Shown in pieces: positions 39,026 to 47,726 of a stretch of 64,000 bases of DNA. The stretch is from Halomonas sp. 7T (GTDB taxonomy: Bacteria; Pseudomonadota; Gammaproteobacteria; Pseudomonadales; Halomonadaceae): the NCBI RefSeq assembly GCF_025643255.1, contig NZ_CP087112.1:186001-250000 (forward strand). Direction: 5' to 3'. The notes under the pieces were generated by a model. That model worked only from the letters and a program-made list of their open reading frames with translations. It was not told where the DNA came from and ran no database searches. How positions within the stretch are numbered: the first letter of the stretch is position 1; each line of letters opens with the position of its first letter. A program made the translations under genes and the position numbers.

Positions 39026-40000
39026 TCACTCTCCTAAGGTGAAGCGGGCAACATTGTTGGCACCGGCGCGTTGGGGAAGGTCAATGACATCGCCTTGGTA
39101 GCGTAGCTCTACGCCGGTGGCATTGCCGATCGTTAACCGAAACGGTGGCTCGCCTTCGACCGTTGCGGTGGTGCCAGGTGTTTGGAGGCCAACAAATACG
39201 CGTTGGTTATTGGCATCAAAAATTTCGGTCCAAGACTGCTCGTTAAAGGTCAGCTCCAGAGTGTTAGGTGCGGCTACCAGCGCTTCTTCAGCGGCAGGCT
39301 GCTCTTCGCTGGTCTCGCTCTCGGACACACTGCTTTCTGCAGCTACCTGTTCTGCGGCTTGTGCAGCATCCTGTTCTGCGGCTTGTGCAGCATCGTCGGC
39401 GACCTCAGGTGCGGGTTCTGGTGTCTGTGCAGCAGCGGGTTCATCCAGCGGCTGTGAGGAAGGTTCCGCCGCTGGTTCATCTGCTGCTGGTGCGTTAACG
39501 GGCGCTGGCTCTTGTTCCGCGGTGGTACTAAGTGCCTGCTCTTCCTCAATCGACGGTGAAGACCCCATGCTCGGTGGCTCACTGCCGCCGCGGCTTTGCC
39601 ACCACATCACGGTAACGGCGATTAAGCCGACAATAACGAGCAGCGTCACAAGCTTAAATAGCCAGGCGCCAATCTTTGAGGGTGGGCGGCTCACGGAAAC
39701 GGGGGTGACTTTGCGGTCAGTATCCAGGCTGCCATTTCGCGCCTGATAGGCCTCGAGCACTAAGCGGTCGTCCATGCCTAAATACTTGGCATAAGCGCGC
39801 AAGTAGCCGCGACGATAGGCGGCAACGGGGATTTCGGCGTAGCTGTCTTGCTCCAACCCCTCCACCACGGCAGGGCGTAAATTGAGCGCGCGCGCCGCAT
39901 CCACCAAGGGGACGCCAAGTGCTTCGCGTTGGCGCAAAAGGAGTTCACCCGGTGAGGCGGTGTCAGTGATAGCGTTGTCGTCTAACTGTGTGTCGCTCAT
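39026..40000 (-). CDS. rodZ: RodZ-like cytoskeletal membrane protein
   Basis: A 324-residue bitopic protein that links the MreB cytoskeleton to the elongation machinery and helps set rod shape. An N-terminal helix-turn-helix of the Xre type (residues 20-85, [20 protein letters not shown]) is followed by a membrane helix near 112-130 and a long periplasmic linker rich in Ala, Glu, Pro and Gln. It ends in a C-terminal DUF4115 beta domain ([18 protein letters not shown]). The linker contains an exact 24-base tandem duplication. It occupies the usual place between pilW and ispG. Confidence 0.9.
   Translation of the reverse strand: MSDTQLDDNAITDTASPGELLLRQREALGVPLVDAARALNLRPAVVEGLEQDSYAEIPVAAYRRGYLRAYAKYLGMDDRLVLEAYQARNGSLDTDRKVTPVSVSRPPSKIGAWLFKLVTLLVIVGLIAVTVMWWQSRGGSEPPSMGSSPSIEEEQALSTTAEQEPAPVNAPAADEPAAEPSSQPLDEPAAAQTPEPAPEVADDAAQAAEQDAAQAAEQVAAESSVSESETSEEQPAAEEALVAAPNTLELTFNEQSWTEIFDANNQRVFVGLQTPGTTATVEGEPPFRLTIGNATGVELRYQGDVIDLPQRAGANNVARFTLGE
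39346..39393 (-). repeat. Perfect 24-base tandem duplication in the rodZ linker
   Basis: Two identical 24-base units, 39346-39369 and 39370-39393, encode [16 protein letters not shown] on the minus strand. Being a multiple of three it keeps the frame, and it lengthens the acidic, alanine-rich periplasmic linker. Such units can change copy number by slippage. Confidence 0.9.
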
Positions 40001-40040
40001 AGCTGAGCATCCTTCAGTAAATAGGTGATCAAGGCATCTG

Positions 40041-40772
40041 TTACTTGGCGTTCAGCATGCGCTGGAAATCGGCAGCCGCGGCGTGGTCGCCGCGGGCGTG
40101 GGCGATGTCAATCGCCATTTCCAGTGTTGCTGGGTTCGGCCCGGCTAGCTGCAAATAGACCTGCAGTGGCTCCCAAGCCTGCCCGTAATTGCCTTGTGAA
40201 ACTTCAAGTTCGGCTAACATTAAATACCCACGCGGGTTGCGTGGGTCGATACTCTGTGCACGCTGAAAACTCTGGCGGGCACTATCAAATTCGTCCAGCG
40301 CCACATAACACTGCCCTAAATTGGTAAATAACAGGGCACGGTTGGCGTACTGGGCATCTTGTGATGCGATTTCTAGCTGTTCACAAGCCGCTGCAAACTG
40401 CGCCTGTTCATAGAGGAAGGCGGCGTAGTTGTTACGCGCTCGGGTAAACGAGGGCGCTGCGTTAACGGCCTGTTCGAAGTAGCGGTTAGCAAGCTCGCTC
40501 TCTCCTTGCTGCTGATAGACCAGCGCAAGGGCCTGAAGTGCCTCAGCGTGACGAGGGTTGATGTCCAACGCGCGATCGAGAGCGTTCAATGCGCGGGGAA
40601 GGTTATCACGCTCTAGATAAGCGACGCCCAGCTGAGTGTAAGCCTCAGCTGCATCTTGGTCGCCTTCAATTGGGGCGCTGCTGGGGGTAGCACAACCGTT
40701 TAGCAGCATGCTGCTAATAAGCACGCAGAGCATAGAGGCTCTGGATGGAAAGCGCCTGCAAAGACCGGTCAT
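40041..40772 (-). CDS. pilW: Type IV pilus secretin pilotin PilW/PilF
   Basis: A 243-residue lipoprotein with TPR repeats that, in Pseudomonas, helps the PilQ secretin reach and assemble in the outer membrane. The lipobox is SSMLLNGCATPSS with Cys near residue 26. TPR units recur from residue 40 (AYTQLGVAYLERDNLPRAL, then HAEALQALALVYQQQGESEL). A GTG two codons upstream is in frame but overlaps the AGAGGG ribosome site, so the ATG at 40772 was chosen. It lies between rlmN and rodZ, its standard place. Pilus genes themselves are not in this window. Confidence 0.9.
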   Translation of the reverse strand: MTGLCRRFPSRASMLCVLISSMLLNGCATPSSAPIEGDQDAAEAYTQLGVAYLERDNLPRALNALDRALDINPRHAEALQALALVYQQQGESELANRYFEQAVNAAPSFTRARNNYAAFLYEQAQFAAACEQLEIASQDAQYANRALLFTNLGQCYVALDEFDSARQSFQRAQSIDPRNPRGYLMLAELEVSQGNYGQAWEPLQVYLQLAGPNPATLEMAIDIAHARGDHAAAADFQRMLNAK

Positions 40773-40944
40773 GTACACCCTCTTGATGGTTGCCTTTACT
40801 TCATGCCGCTGAGAACGGTTGTTCCTAGATATTTTTTTAATGCCTTAAAACGTTAAAACAGTGTTTGTCGTAGCCAAGCCCTTGGCGATCACAAAACGGA
40901 ACCATCAAAGCGCTGTGCTCAATGGAAGTCAAGGTCATCAGCGT

Positions 40945-42129
40945 TTAGTCAGCATCTAGTTGAACCGACTGAATGTAACGGGCGCTGCGTTTGGTGCGAT
41001 CTTTGACACGACCAACGAGCTGGCCGCAGGCCGCATCAATGTCTTCACCGCGCGTCACACGGACGGTGGCGTTGTAGCCTAAGTCGTAGAGCCACTGTTG
41101 AAAGCGCATAACTTGATTGCGCGAGGGCTTTTCGTATCCTGAATTAGGGAACGGGTTAAACGGTATCAAATTGATTTTGCAAGGCAGTTCTTTCAGCAGT
41201 GCAGCAAGCTGCTCGGCATGCTCCTGCTGGTCGTTAATATCATGAATGAGCGTATATTCAATCGTGACCTGGCGGTTGTCAGGGCATTTCGATAGGTAGC
41301 GGTGGCAAGCATCCAGCAGCGCACGAATATTGTACTTACGATTGATGGGCACTAATTCGTTGCGCAGCTCATCGGTGGAGGCATGCAGTGAAATCGCCAG
41401 GCTGACATCTATCTCGTCGCCAAGCTTGTCGATCATCGGTACAACGCCGGAGGTGGAGAGCGTCACCCTGCGTTTAGAGAGTCCATAGCCGTTATCGTCC
41501 AGCATTAGCTTCATCGCGGGCACTACGTTGTCAAAGTTGAGCAGTGGCTCACCCATGCCCATCATAACAACGTTCGTCACCGGGCGGTTGGCGGTGTCGC
41601 GGCGTGGCCCAACGCTGCGCTGCGCAACCCATACCTGGCCGATAATTTCAGCGGCGGTTAGGTTGCGCTGAAACCCCTGCTTACCGGTTGAGCAGAAGCT
41701 GCAGTCCAGCGAGCAGCCTACTTGGGAGGAGACACACAGCGTGCGTCGCTTACCGTTTTCAGCAGGAATCAGCACCGTTTCAACGTAGCTGCCGTCTTCC
41801 ACTTCCAGCACCCATTTGCGTGTGCCGTCGCTGGAGGTGCCTTCGTAGACAACCGCTGGCCCGCGAATTTCGGCCACCTTCGCCAGCTTTTCCCGCAGCG
41901 GCTTTGATAAGTTGGTCATTGCCGCGAAGTCATCGCTGCCTTCCTGGTGTATCCACTTCATCACCTGGGCGGCACGGAACTTCTTTTCGCCAATCGACAA
42001 AAAGAACGACTCCATCTGCTCGCGGGACATGCCGAGCAGGTTCTCGCGCTCTAACGCTGGGCTAGCGGTAGGCGCGTGTTCGGTTGAGGAGTGGGGGGCA
42101 GGCGTATGTTGAGCTACGGTGGTGGTCAT
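40945..42129 (-). CDS. rlmN: Dual-specificity 23S rRNA/tRNA adenine-C2 methyltransferase RlmN
   Basis: A 394-residue radical SAM enzyme making m2A2503 in 23S rRNA and m2A37 in some tRNAs. The cluster motif is [15 protein letters not shown] (CxxxCxxC); the SAM-binding [12 protein letters not shown], and the two mechanistic cysteines, one in [16 protein letters not shown]'s following CVSSQVGC block and one near the end in DIDAACGQL, are present. The first 30 residues are a Thr/Ser/Pro-rich extension before the core. It is downstream of ndk by about 85 bases. Confidence 0.96.
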   Translation of the reverse strand: MTTTVAQHTPAPHSSTEHAPTASPALERENLLGMSREQMESFFLSIGEKKFRAAQVMKWIHQEGSDDFAAMTNLSKPLREKLAKVAEIRGPAVVYEGTSSDGTRKWVLEVEDGSYVETVLIPAENGKRRTLCVSSQVGCSLDCSFCSTGKQGFQRNLTAAEIIGQVWVAQRSVGPRRDTANRPVTNVVMMGMGEPLLNFDNVVPAMKLMLDDNGYGLSKRRVTLSTSGVVPMIDKLGDEIDVSLAISLHASTDELRNELVPINRKYNIRALLDACHRYLSKCPDNRQVTIEYTLIHDINDQQEHAEQLAALLKELPCKINLIPFNPFPNSGYEKPSRNQVMRFQQWLYDLGYNATVRVTRGEDIDAACGQLVGRVKDRTKRSARYIQSVQLDAD

Positions 42130-42142
42130 GGCGGTCAGCGTT

Positions 42143-42170
42143 CAGAAAGAGGCGGGGGCGAAGCCCCCGC
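42143..42170 (-). terminator. Possible terminator/attenuator between ndk and rlmN
   Basis: GCGGGGGC (42152-42159) and GCCCCCGC (42163-42170) form a GC-rich 8-pair hairpin with a 3-base loop. On the minus strand the tail is CTCTTTCTG, a poor U-tract, so termination would be partial at best. Confidence 0.35.
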
Positions 42171-42213
42171 AAAAATGGCCGGCAACGGAGGTTGAAACGG
42201 CGGCGCGTAGTGC

Positions 42214-42639
42214 TTAGCGCGGGCAGATTTCGTCGTTACCGAAGAAGTAGCTAATTTCGCGCTCAGCGCTTTCTGCAGAATCAGAACCGTGGACGGCGTT
42301 AGCGTCGATAGTTTCTGCAAAATCAGCGCGGATAGTGCCAGGTGCGGCTTCTTTCGGGTTAGTAGCGCCCATCAGCTCACGGTTTTTCGCGATAGCACCT
42401 TCACCTTCCAGCACTTGCACAACGACCGGGCCAGAGGTCATGAAACCAACCAGGTCTTTGAAGAAGGGACGCTCTTTGTGCTCGGCGTAGAAGCCGCCCG
42501 CTTTCTCTTCAGAAAGATGGGTCATTTTCGCGGCAACCACTTTCAGGCCTGCTTTTTCAAAACGCGCGATGATGTCGCCAATCGCGTTTTTAGCAACGGC
42601 GTCGGGCTTGATAATCGAAAGAGTGCGTTCAGTAGCCAT
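42214..42639 (-). CDS. ndk: Nucleoside diphosphate kinase
   Basis: A 141-residue kinase that equilibrates nucleoside triphosphates through a phosphohistidine. The N-terminus [16 protein letters not shown] and the active-site histidine in [16 protein letters not shown] (His116-118 region) are diagnostic, and length matches E. coli Ndk (143). GGAGAAC precedes the ATG. In related genomes ndk follows the isc operon's last gene iscX; here it follows iscA directly, with a terminator-like hairpin between. Confidence 0.97.
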   Translation of the reverse strand: MATERTLSIIKPDAVAKNAIGDIIARFEKAGLKVVAAKMTHLSEEKAGGFYAEHKERPFFKDLVGFMTSGPVVVQVLEGEGAIAKNRELMGATNPKEAAPGTIRADFAETIDANAVHGSDSAESAEREISYFFGNDEICPR

Positions 42640-42664
42640 GCAGAGTTCTCCTTAATTGAGATAA

Positions 42665-42696
42665 GCAAAATTGCCGCCCCGGAAAGCCGAGGCGGC
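42665..42696 (-). terminator. Terminator-like hairpin between iscA and ndk
   Basis: GCCGCC (42673-42678) pairs with GGCGGC (42691-42696), extended inward by CCGG-type pairing. On the minus strand AATTTTGC follows. It probably ends or attenuates the iscRSA transcript before ndk. Confidence 0.5.
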
Positions 42697-42804
42697 GCAG
42701 GAAATGTGGTTCGGCACACGTGTAAAAGCTTCACCGAGTGCCGAGTGGCCGCGATTATAGCGTTTCCCGGTGGGGATGAATACCGGTGATGTTGCCCGGC
42801 GTGC

Positions 42805-43131
42805 TTAAACAGTAAAGCTTTCGCCACAGCCACACTGATCTTTGACATTAGGGTTGTTGAAGCGGAAAAAGCGGTTCAGCCCTTCACTGACATAATCCAC
42901 TTCGCTGCCATCCAGCATTTCTAGGGCATCAGGCGCGACATAAACGCTGGCGCCATGCTCCTCAAAGTGAACCTCGTCGCCGTTCGTTTCATCGGCAAAG
43001 TCGAGTACGTAGCTATAGCCGGAGCAGCCGCTAGGCTTAACAGAAACGCGTAAGCCGAGCCCTTGGCCGCGCTCGTCAAGCACACGATGAATTTGTTCAG
43101 CTGCTGCGGGTGTAATGTTGAGAGTTGCCAT
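42805..43131 (-). CDS. iscA: Iron-sulfur cluster assembly protein IscA
   Basis: A 108-residue A-type carrier protein that binds iron or an Fe-S cluster and passes it to apo-proteins. The three cysteines lie in KPSGCSGYSYVLDF and QCGCGESFTV; the GESF ending matches IscA rather than ErpA (GSSF). A longer frame opens at 43179, but GGAGG before the ATG at 43131 gives the family start. It lies 54 bases after iscS, where iscU would be expected between the two; no iscU, hscB, hscA or fdx is found before ndk. Confidence 0.92.
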   Translation of the reverse strand: MATLNITPAAAEQIHRVLDERGQGLGLRVSVKPSGCSGYSYVLDFADETNGDEVHFEEHGASVYVAPDALEMLDGSEVDYVSEGLNRFFRFNNPNVKDQCGCGESFTV

Positions 43132-43185
43132 TGGGGCGTCCTCCGTAAGAAATCTTGAAATAGAGCGCCAATACGTCACAGCGGG

Positions 43186-44364
43186 TTAGTACGCTGAGGC
43201 GCGCAGGCCGCTCACCGCATGACGAATAAGGCTTAGCGCATGATCAATGTCTGCGTTTTGGGTAAAGCGGCCAAAGCTAAACCGCAGCGATGAAAGGGCA
43301 AGCGAGCGGGGAGTGCCAATGCCCAGCAACACATATGAAGGGTCAACGCTTGCAGAGTTGCAGGCTGAGCCTGTTGACACAGCAACATCGCGCAGCGCCA
43401 TCAGCAGGGCTTCCCCATCGATGCCTTTAAACGCGAGATTCAAAATGTTGGGTACCACGTGCTCTAACGGCGAGTTGGCAACAATGCCATCCAGGTCTTC
43501 CAAGCCGCTTAAGAAGCGTGCACGTAGCTGCGTAATGTGCGCTTGGTCAGCTTGCTGCTCTTGCTGTATCAGCGCAAACGCTTCGCCCATGCCGGCGATT
43601 TGGTGGGTGGGCAGGGTGCCAGAGCGCATGCCGCGCTCGTGCCCGCCGCCATGGATCAAGGCTTCAACATGAATGTCTGGGTGGCGTTTAACGTAAAGCG
43701 CGCCGACGCCCTTAGGGCCATAGGCTTTGTGGCCAGAAAGCGACATTAGGTCGATAGCTTGTGCCACTACGTCCAGGGAGATTCTACCCACTGCCTGGGC
43801 AGCATCCGTATGAAACGCGGCGCCAAATTCGTGGGCAACCGCTGCCAGCGCTGCAATATCGTTAATGCTGCCCAGTTCGTTATTGACCGCCATCAGCGAC
43901 ACCAGGGCGGTGTCATCGCGCATTGCGCTGCGCAGCTGCTCGGGGGTTATGCAGCCGTCGCGCCCCGGGGTTAGCCAAGTAACCTCAAACCCTTCGCTTT
44001 CGAGCGCCTTTGCCGTATCCACAATCGCTTTATGCTCGATGTGGGAGGTGACCAAGTGCATGCCACGCTCGCGGTTAGCGCGCATGTAGCCAATCAGCGC
44101 TAAGTTGTCGGCCTCTGTGGCCCCGCTGGTCCAGACTATTTCACGTGGGTCGGCACCTATGGTATCGGCCACTTGGCGACGCGCCTGCTCAACCACTTGT
44201 TCTGCCTGCCAGCCGAGCATATGACTGCGTGACGCCGGGTTAGCAAACAGCTGGTCAACCGTCAGGTAGCGCTGCATCACTTCCGCCACGCGGGTGTCCA
44301 CCGGCGTCGTGGCGGCGTAGTCTAAATAAATCGGCAGCGATGAAGGTGAGGTAGTCGTGGTCAT
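43186..44364 (-). CDS. iscS: Cysteine desulfurase IscS
   Basis: A 392-residue PLP enzyme that takes sulfur from cysteine for Fe-S clusters, tRNA thiolation and other sulfur users. The N-terminus IYLDYAATTPVDTRVAEVM, the aldimine lysine in MSLSGHKAYGPKGVGALYV and the persulfide loop STGSACNSASVDPSYVL are diagnostic of IscS. The frame opens 18 codons earlier, inside iscR; the ATG at 44364 lies 25 bases after the iscR stop. It is second in iscRSA. Confidence 0.95.
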   Translation of the reverse strand: MTTTTSPSSLPIYLDYAATTPVDTRVAEVMQRYLTVDQLFANPASRSHMLGWQAEQVVEQARRQVADTIGADPREIVWTSGATEADNLALIGYMRANRERGMHLVTSHIEHKAIVDTAKALESEGFEVTWLTPGRDGCITPEQLRSAMRDDTALVSLMAVNNELGSINDIAALAAVAHEFGAAFHTDAAQAVGRISLDVVAQAIDLMSLSGHKAYGPKGVGALYVKRHPDIHVEALIHGGGHERGMRSGTLPTHQIAGMGEAFALIQQEQQADQAHITQLRARFLSGLEDLDGIVANSPLEHVVPNILNLAFKGIDGEALLMALRDVAVSTGSACNSASVDPSYVLLGIGTPRSLALSSLRFSFGRFTQNADIDHALSLIRHAVSGLRASAY

Positions 44365-44389
44365 GGCGTCCAGCGTGCGGTTGAAGCCT

Positions 44390-44857
44390 TCAGGGAGAAG
44401 AGGCAAGTATGCCTGCATCTACACGATGTTGTTGCCGTAAGGCGATGCGTATAACGTCGGGGCGCTGCATCAGTTGAGCAAGGGTAATATCGTCAAAAAA
44501 ACGGCGGATTTGCCCGGATAGCTCGCACCACAGCGCATGGGTTAAGCACGTATCGCCCTGCTGGCAGTCTGATAGCCCCTGGCACCGTGTGGCGTCGACG
44601 GTCTCATTAACGGCATCAATCACTTGCGAAATGCTGATCTGTTCTGCAGGGGTGGCCAGTAAATAGCCACCGCCGGGGCCTCGCACGCTGGTGACCAGCC
44701 CCGCACGGCGTAAACGGGCGAAGAGCTGCTCAAGGTAAGAGAGAGAAATCTCTTGGCGCTGCGAGATATCGCTTAGGCTAGTAGGCCCACGCTGCACATT
44801 AAGTGCCAAATCAAGCATGGCAGTGACCGCGTAGCGGCCTTTTGTGGTTAAGCGCAT
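44390..44857 (-). CDS. iscR: Fe-S cluster-sensing transcriptional regulator IscR
   Basis: A 155-residue Rrf2-family winged-helix regulator. [19 protein letters not shown] is the near-invariant start. The three cluster-binding cysteines occur as [16 protein letters not shown] (C-x5-C-x5-C), and the recognition helix region [20 protein letters not shown] is conserved. Holo-IscR represses its own operon; a site almost identical to the E. coli one is directly upstream. Confidence 0.96.
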   Translation of the reverse strand: MRLTTKGRYAVTAMLDLALNVQRGPTSLSDISQRQEISLSYLEQLFARLRRAGLVTSVRGPGGGYLLATPAEQISISQVIDAVNETVDATRCQGLSDCQQGDTCLTHALWCELSGQIRRFFDDITLAQLMQRPDVIRIALRQQHRVDAGILASSP

Positions 44858-44909
44858 GACAGGAACCTCGACGCTGAGCCATCAGCGTGCTCACGGCAAA
44901 TGTACCGCC

Positions 44910-44942
44910 ATTATGGAAATCCCGAGTGCTTTGGTCAACTAT
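44910..44942 (-). promoter_or_regulatory. iscR promoter with type 1 IscR site
   Basis: Toward iscR, TTGACC (complement of 44933-44938) and CATAAT (complement of 44910-44915) are 17 bases apart. The -35 lies in a block reading ATAGTTGACC, six bases, then CTCGGGAT (44919-44942), as in the E. coli iscR operator I recall. The block overlaps the last bases of cysE. Confidence 0.75.
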
Positions 44943-45810
44943 TGCGCGTTGAGCTAGGGGTGGAAGCGCTTACTGCAGTGTCGTTACGTTCGCTGCGCTC
45001 ACGCGCGCCAAGCCCTGGGCAGCCGGTGTCGTTCTCATCAAGAATGTCGGCAAAATCCTCATCTCGCAGTTCAGGCAGCTGGCCATCTCGGTAACTGGCG
45101 TCCAGCTTGCGAAGGGTTGAGCACATGCGCTCAATACGTTCATCCACTGCGTGCATATGATCCAGCATCGCCTGCATGGAGCGCGCAACAGGGTCGGGCA
45201 TGTCCTGGCTAACGCCGTATGCATCGAAGCCAAATTTCTGGCAAATGGCCTCGCGGCGGGCGGGGTCAACATCCAGTGCTTCTTCTACATCCGGGTCGGC
45301 GCGCTTAACAATTTTGCCGGGAATACCTACCACGGTTGCGCCGGGCGGTACCTCTTTCGTAACAACGGCATTAGAGCCAATTTTAGCGCCTGCACCCACG
45401 GTAAATGGGCCAAGAATTTTGGCGCCAGCGCCGACAATTACGCCGTCTTCAAGCGTGGGGTGGCGCTTGCCTTTATTCCAGCTGGTGCCGCCTAAGGTGA
45501 CGCCTTGGTAGAGCGTGACGTTATCGCCCACTAAGGCGGTTTCACCAATCACAACGCCCATGCCATGGTCGATAAAGAAGCGCCGCCCAATGGTCGCGCC
45601 AGGGTGAATTTCGATGCCTGTTAGCCAGCGTGAAAATGTCGAGAGGGTGCGCGCCAGCCACTTTAGGTTTTTATTCCAAAGCCAGTGGCCGCAGCGGTGC
45701 AGCAACAGCGCGTGTAGGCCTGGATAGTTGGTGAGTACTTCCAGAAAGTTACGGGCCGCAGGATCGCGGTCGAATACGCTATTAATGTCTTCACGCAGGC
45801 GTTGAAACAT
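44935..45810 (-). CDS. cysE: Serine O-acetyltransferase
   Basis: A 291-residue enzyme making O-acetylserine from serine and acetyl-CoA, the first step of cysteine synthesis. A helical N-terminal region precedes a left-handed beta helix of hexapeptide repeats ([25 protein letters not shown], then a turn with [19 protein letters not shown]). The catalytic histidines lie in FIDHGMG and KRHPT. A C-terminal tail of about 100 residues follows. It precedes iscR, as in many gammaproteobacteria, pairing cysteine supply with desulfurase use. Confidence 0.94.
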   Translation of the reverse strand: MFQRLREDINSVFDRDPAARNFLEVLTNYPGLHALLLHRCGHWLWNKNLKWLARTLSTFSRWLTGIEIHPGATIGRRFFIDHGMGVVIGETALVGDNVTLYQGVTLGGTSWNKGKRHPTLEDGVIVGAGAKILGPFTVGAGAKIGSNAVVTKEVPPGATVVGIPGKIVKRADPDVEEALDVDPARREAICQKFGFDAYGVSQDMPDPVARSMQAMLDHMHAVDERIERMCSTLRKLDASYRDGQLPELRDEDFADILDENDTGCPGLGARERSERNDTAVSASTPSSTRNS

Positions 45811-45923
45811 GGATGATCCTTGGGCGTTAAGGGCGGCAGCGTCGCATAATGGAACTGAGCATAAAGGAATAACGTTAGCAGGAAGGCAATGTTGGGGCGC
45901 GAAGCCACGACTTCAAGTTTAGG

Positions 45924-46694
45924 TCATTCTTGTTGATTCTGCGGTTGTCGCTGAAGCGGTGGAGTGCCAGCGGTTTTTTCGGTGGCCGATAGCACACCAC
46001 GTAGAATATTCATTTCCATTTTTTCTGGACGCGCGCGTAAATACAGACGGCGCAGTCTAGCCATTAGCTGGCGTGGTTGAGCGGGGTCATGAAATTCAAT
46101 GGCAATGAGCGTGCGCTCTAAATGCTCGAAGTAACGCTCAAGCTCTGCGTGGGTTGCCAGCTCGTCCTCATGTTCGTCGGTTGGTGTAAGAGGCGTTTGG
46201 CTTAACCACGCCATGCGGCACTCGTAAGCAAGTACTTGGACAGCGGCGGCTAAGTTGAGCGAGCTGAAGTCTGCATTGGTGGGAATATGCACATGGGCGT
46301 GGCAGCGCTGAAGCTCGGCGTTAGTTAAGCCACTGTCTTCGCGGCCAAAGACCAGTGCGACGCGAGCATCTGGATGCTGGCACTCGTTGGGCAGGCGCTC
46401 GGCCAACTCGCGGGGTGAAATCATCGGCCAGGGGAGCGTACGCGAGCGCGCACTGGCACCTACGGCCAATGTGCAGTCAGCAACAGCATCCTCAAGAGTG
46501 GAGTGAATCACCGCGTGATGAAGCAAATGGTCGGCGCCCGAGGCCCGGGAGATGCTGTCCTGGGTGATCACCTCGCAGCGAGGCGCTACCAAGGCGAGGT
46601 CGGCCAAACCCATGTTGTGCATGGCGCGCGCTACGCCGCCAATGTTGCCGGGATGGCTGGTGCCGATAAGAACAATACGAATGCGCTCAAGCAT
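45924..46694 (-). CDS. trmJ: tRNA (cytidine/uridine-32-2'-O)-methyltransferase TrmJ
   Basis: A 256-residue SPOUT-class methyltransferase that methylates the ribose of position 32 in tRNA. The N-terminus IRIVLIGTSHPGNIGGVARAM, the motif ALVFGREDSGLTNAEL and the knot segment SSLNLAAAVQVLAYECRM are typical. Length fits E. coli TrmJ (246). It is divergent from suhB, as in E. coli and Pseudomonas, with 143 bases between the starts. Confidence 0.95.
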   Translation of the reverse strand: MLERIRIVLIGTSHPGNIGGVARAMHNMGLADLALVAPRCEVITQDSISRASGADHLLHHAVIHSTLEDAVADCTLAVGASARSRTLPWPMISPRELAERLPNECQHPDARVALVFGREDSGLTNAELQRCHAHVHIPTNADFSSLNLAAAVQVLAYECRMAWLSQTPLTPTDEHEDELATHAELERYFEHLERTLIAIEFHDPAQPRQLMARLRRLYLRARPEKMEMNILRGVLSATEKTAGTPPLQRQPQNQQE

Positions 46695-46837
46695 GATAGG
46701 CCCAGTAATCGAATGCGGAAATCGTGCAGTTTAGCATGAGTCGATGGCATGCCCGAGGGGCCTCTGTTAGAATTGCGCGCCAAAGGTAGCACTGCGACTG
46801 CCCTCGTTCTTTAACATCACTGTGACAAGGCCCGATC

Positions 46838-47632
46838 ATGAATCCGATGGTCCAATTTACGCTGCGCGCTGCGCGTGGCGCTGTTGAACACTTTTTGCGC
46901 GTCCGTGAGCGAATTGAAAACGCTCATGAAGAATTTAATCTCGACCGGTTGCTAGAAGACACTGCGCGTAAAGCAGAAGCGACCATCGTTCAGCAGTTGG
47001 AGCGTGGCTACCCCCACCATGGTGTTACTGGCCGTTATACGCCGTATAAAGCAGGTGAAGGCGAAGGCGCGGATACTGTCTGGAAAATTGAACCGATGCA
47101 CGGCTACTCCAATTTAGCCGTCGCTGGTAAGGGTTTTGCACTCTCAGTGGTGTGTCTTGTTAAAGGCCGTCCCGAACATGCGGTGATTCTCTCTCCCTTT
47201 GGTGACGATGAGTATATCGCCAGCCGTGGGCGCGGCGCTCAGCACAACGATAAGCGTATGCGGGTCAGCAAGCCGACCGCGATTGCGGGCACCCGCATGG
47301 CAATGAGCCTGCCTGAAGCCTGGCTGCGCCCCAACCATTTGCCGGCTTACCTCACCATTGCACAACAGCTAGCTCCTCAGGTGGAAACGTTGGTAGCCAC
47401 CGGCAGCGGCCTGCTGGATATGTGCGAGTTGGCCGCTGGCCGCGTCGATAGCGTCTTTGTGCTGGGCCTTGAAGAGCAGGATATGCAGGTGGGCACGCTG
47501 CTGCTGAAAGAAGCCGGTGCGCTAATGGGCACTCCGGATGGCAAGCCCACCGTGAATGCTGAAGGCCAGCTGATGGCCGCAGGCCCCCGTCTCTACAAGG
47601 CGATGATTAAGCAGCTGGCGCCGCACTTCTAA
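46838..47632 (+). CDS. suhB: SuhB-like inositol monophosphatase-fold protein with altered active site
   Basis: A 264-residue member of the IMPase superfamily in the suhB position opposite trmJ. The fold is recognisable (NPMVQFTLRAARGAVEHFL at the start, ASRGRGAQHNDKRMRVS mid-protein), but motif A, normally WxxDPxDGTxN, reads WKIEPMHGYSN: both metal-binding aspartates are changed, to Glu and His. The upstream EES glutamate pair is also absent (VTGRYTPYK), while the C-terminal Asp (EEQDMQVG) remains. Known phosphatases need these residues, so catalysis is doubtful. E. coli SuhB also acts in rRNA transcription antitermination without its enzyme activity, a role that could persist here. Confidence 0.85.
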   Translation: MNPMVQFTLRAARGAVEHFLRVRERIENAHEEFNLDRLLEDTARKAEATIVQQLERGYPHHGVTGRYTPYKAGEGEGADTVWKIEPMHGYSNLAVAGKGFALSVVCLVKGRPEHAVILSPFGDDEYIASRGRGAQHNDKRMRVSKPTAIAGTRMAMSLPEAWLRPNHLPAYLTIAQQLAPQVETLVATGSGLLDMCELAAGRVDSVFVLGLEEQDMQVGTLLLKEAGALMGTPDGKPTVNAEGQLMAAGPRLYKAMIKQLAPHF

Positions 47633-47659
47633 GAAAACTGCGCTAGGCATGACGATATG

Positions 47660-47697
47660 AAAAAGGCCCTGACGGATGATTCCGGCAGGGCCTTTTC
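47660..47697. terminator. Bidirectional intrinsic terminator between suhB and secF
   Basis: AAAAGGCCCTG (47661-47671) pairs with CAGGGCCTTTT (47686-47696) around a 14-base loop that itself can pair (CGG/CCG). It serves both convergent genes. Confidence 0.85.
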
Positions 47698-47726
47698 GTT
47701 GGCTGCTGGTGTGATGTTTATTTACA

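Noticed and set aside
39117..39746. 209-codon plus-strand frame rich in Ala, Ser, Cys and Gly
   Set aside because: It is the complement of the RodZ linker; its composition comes from the biased Ala/Glu/Gln codons on the true strand.
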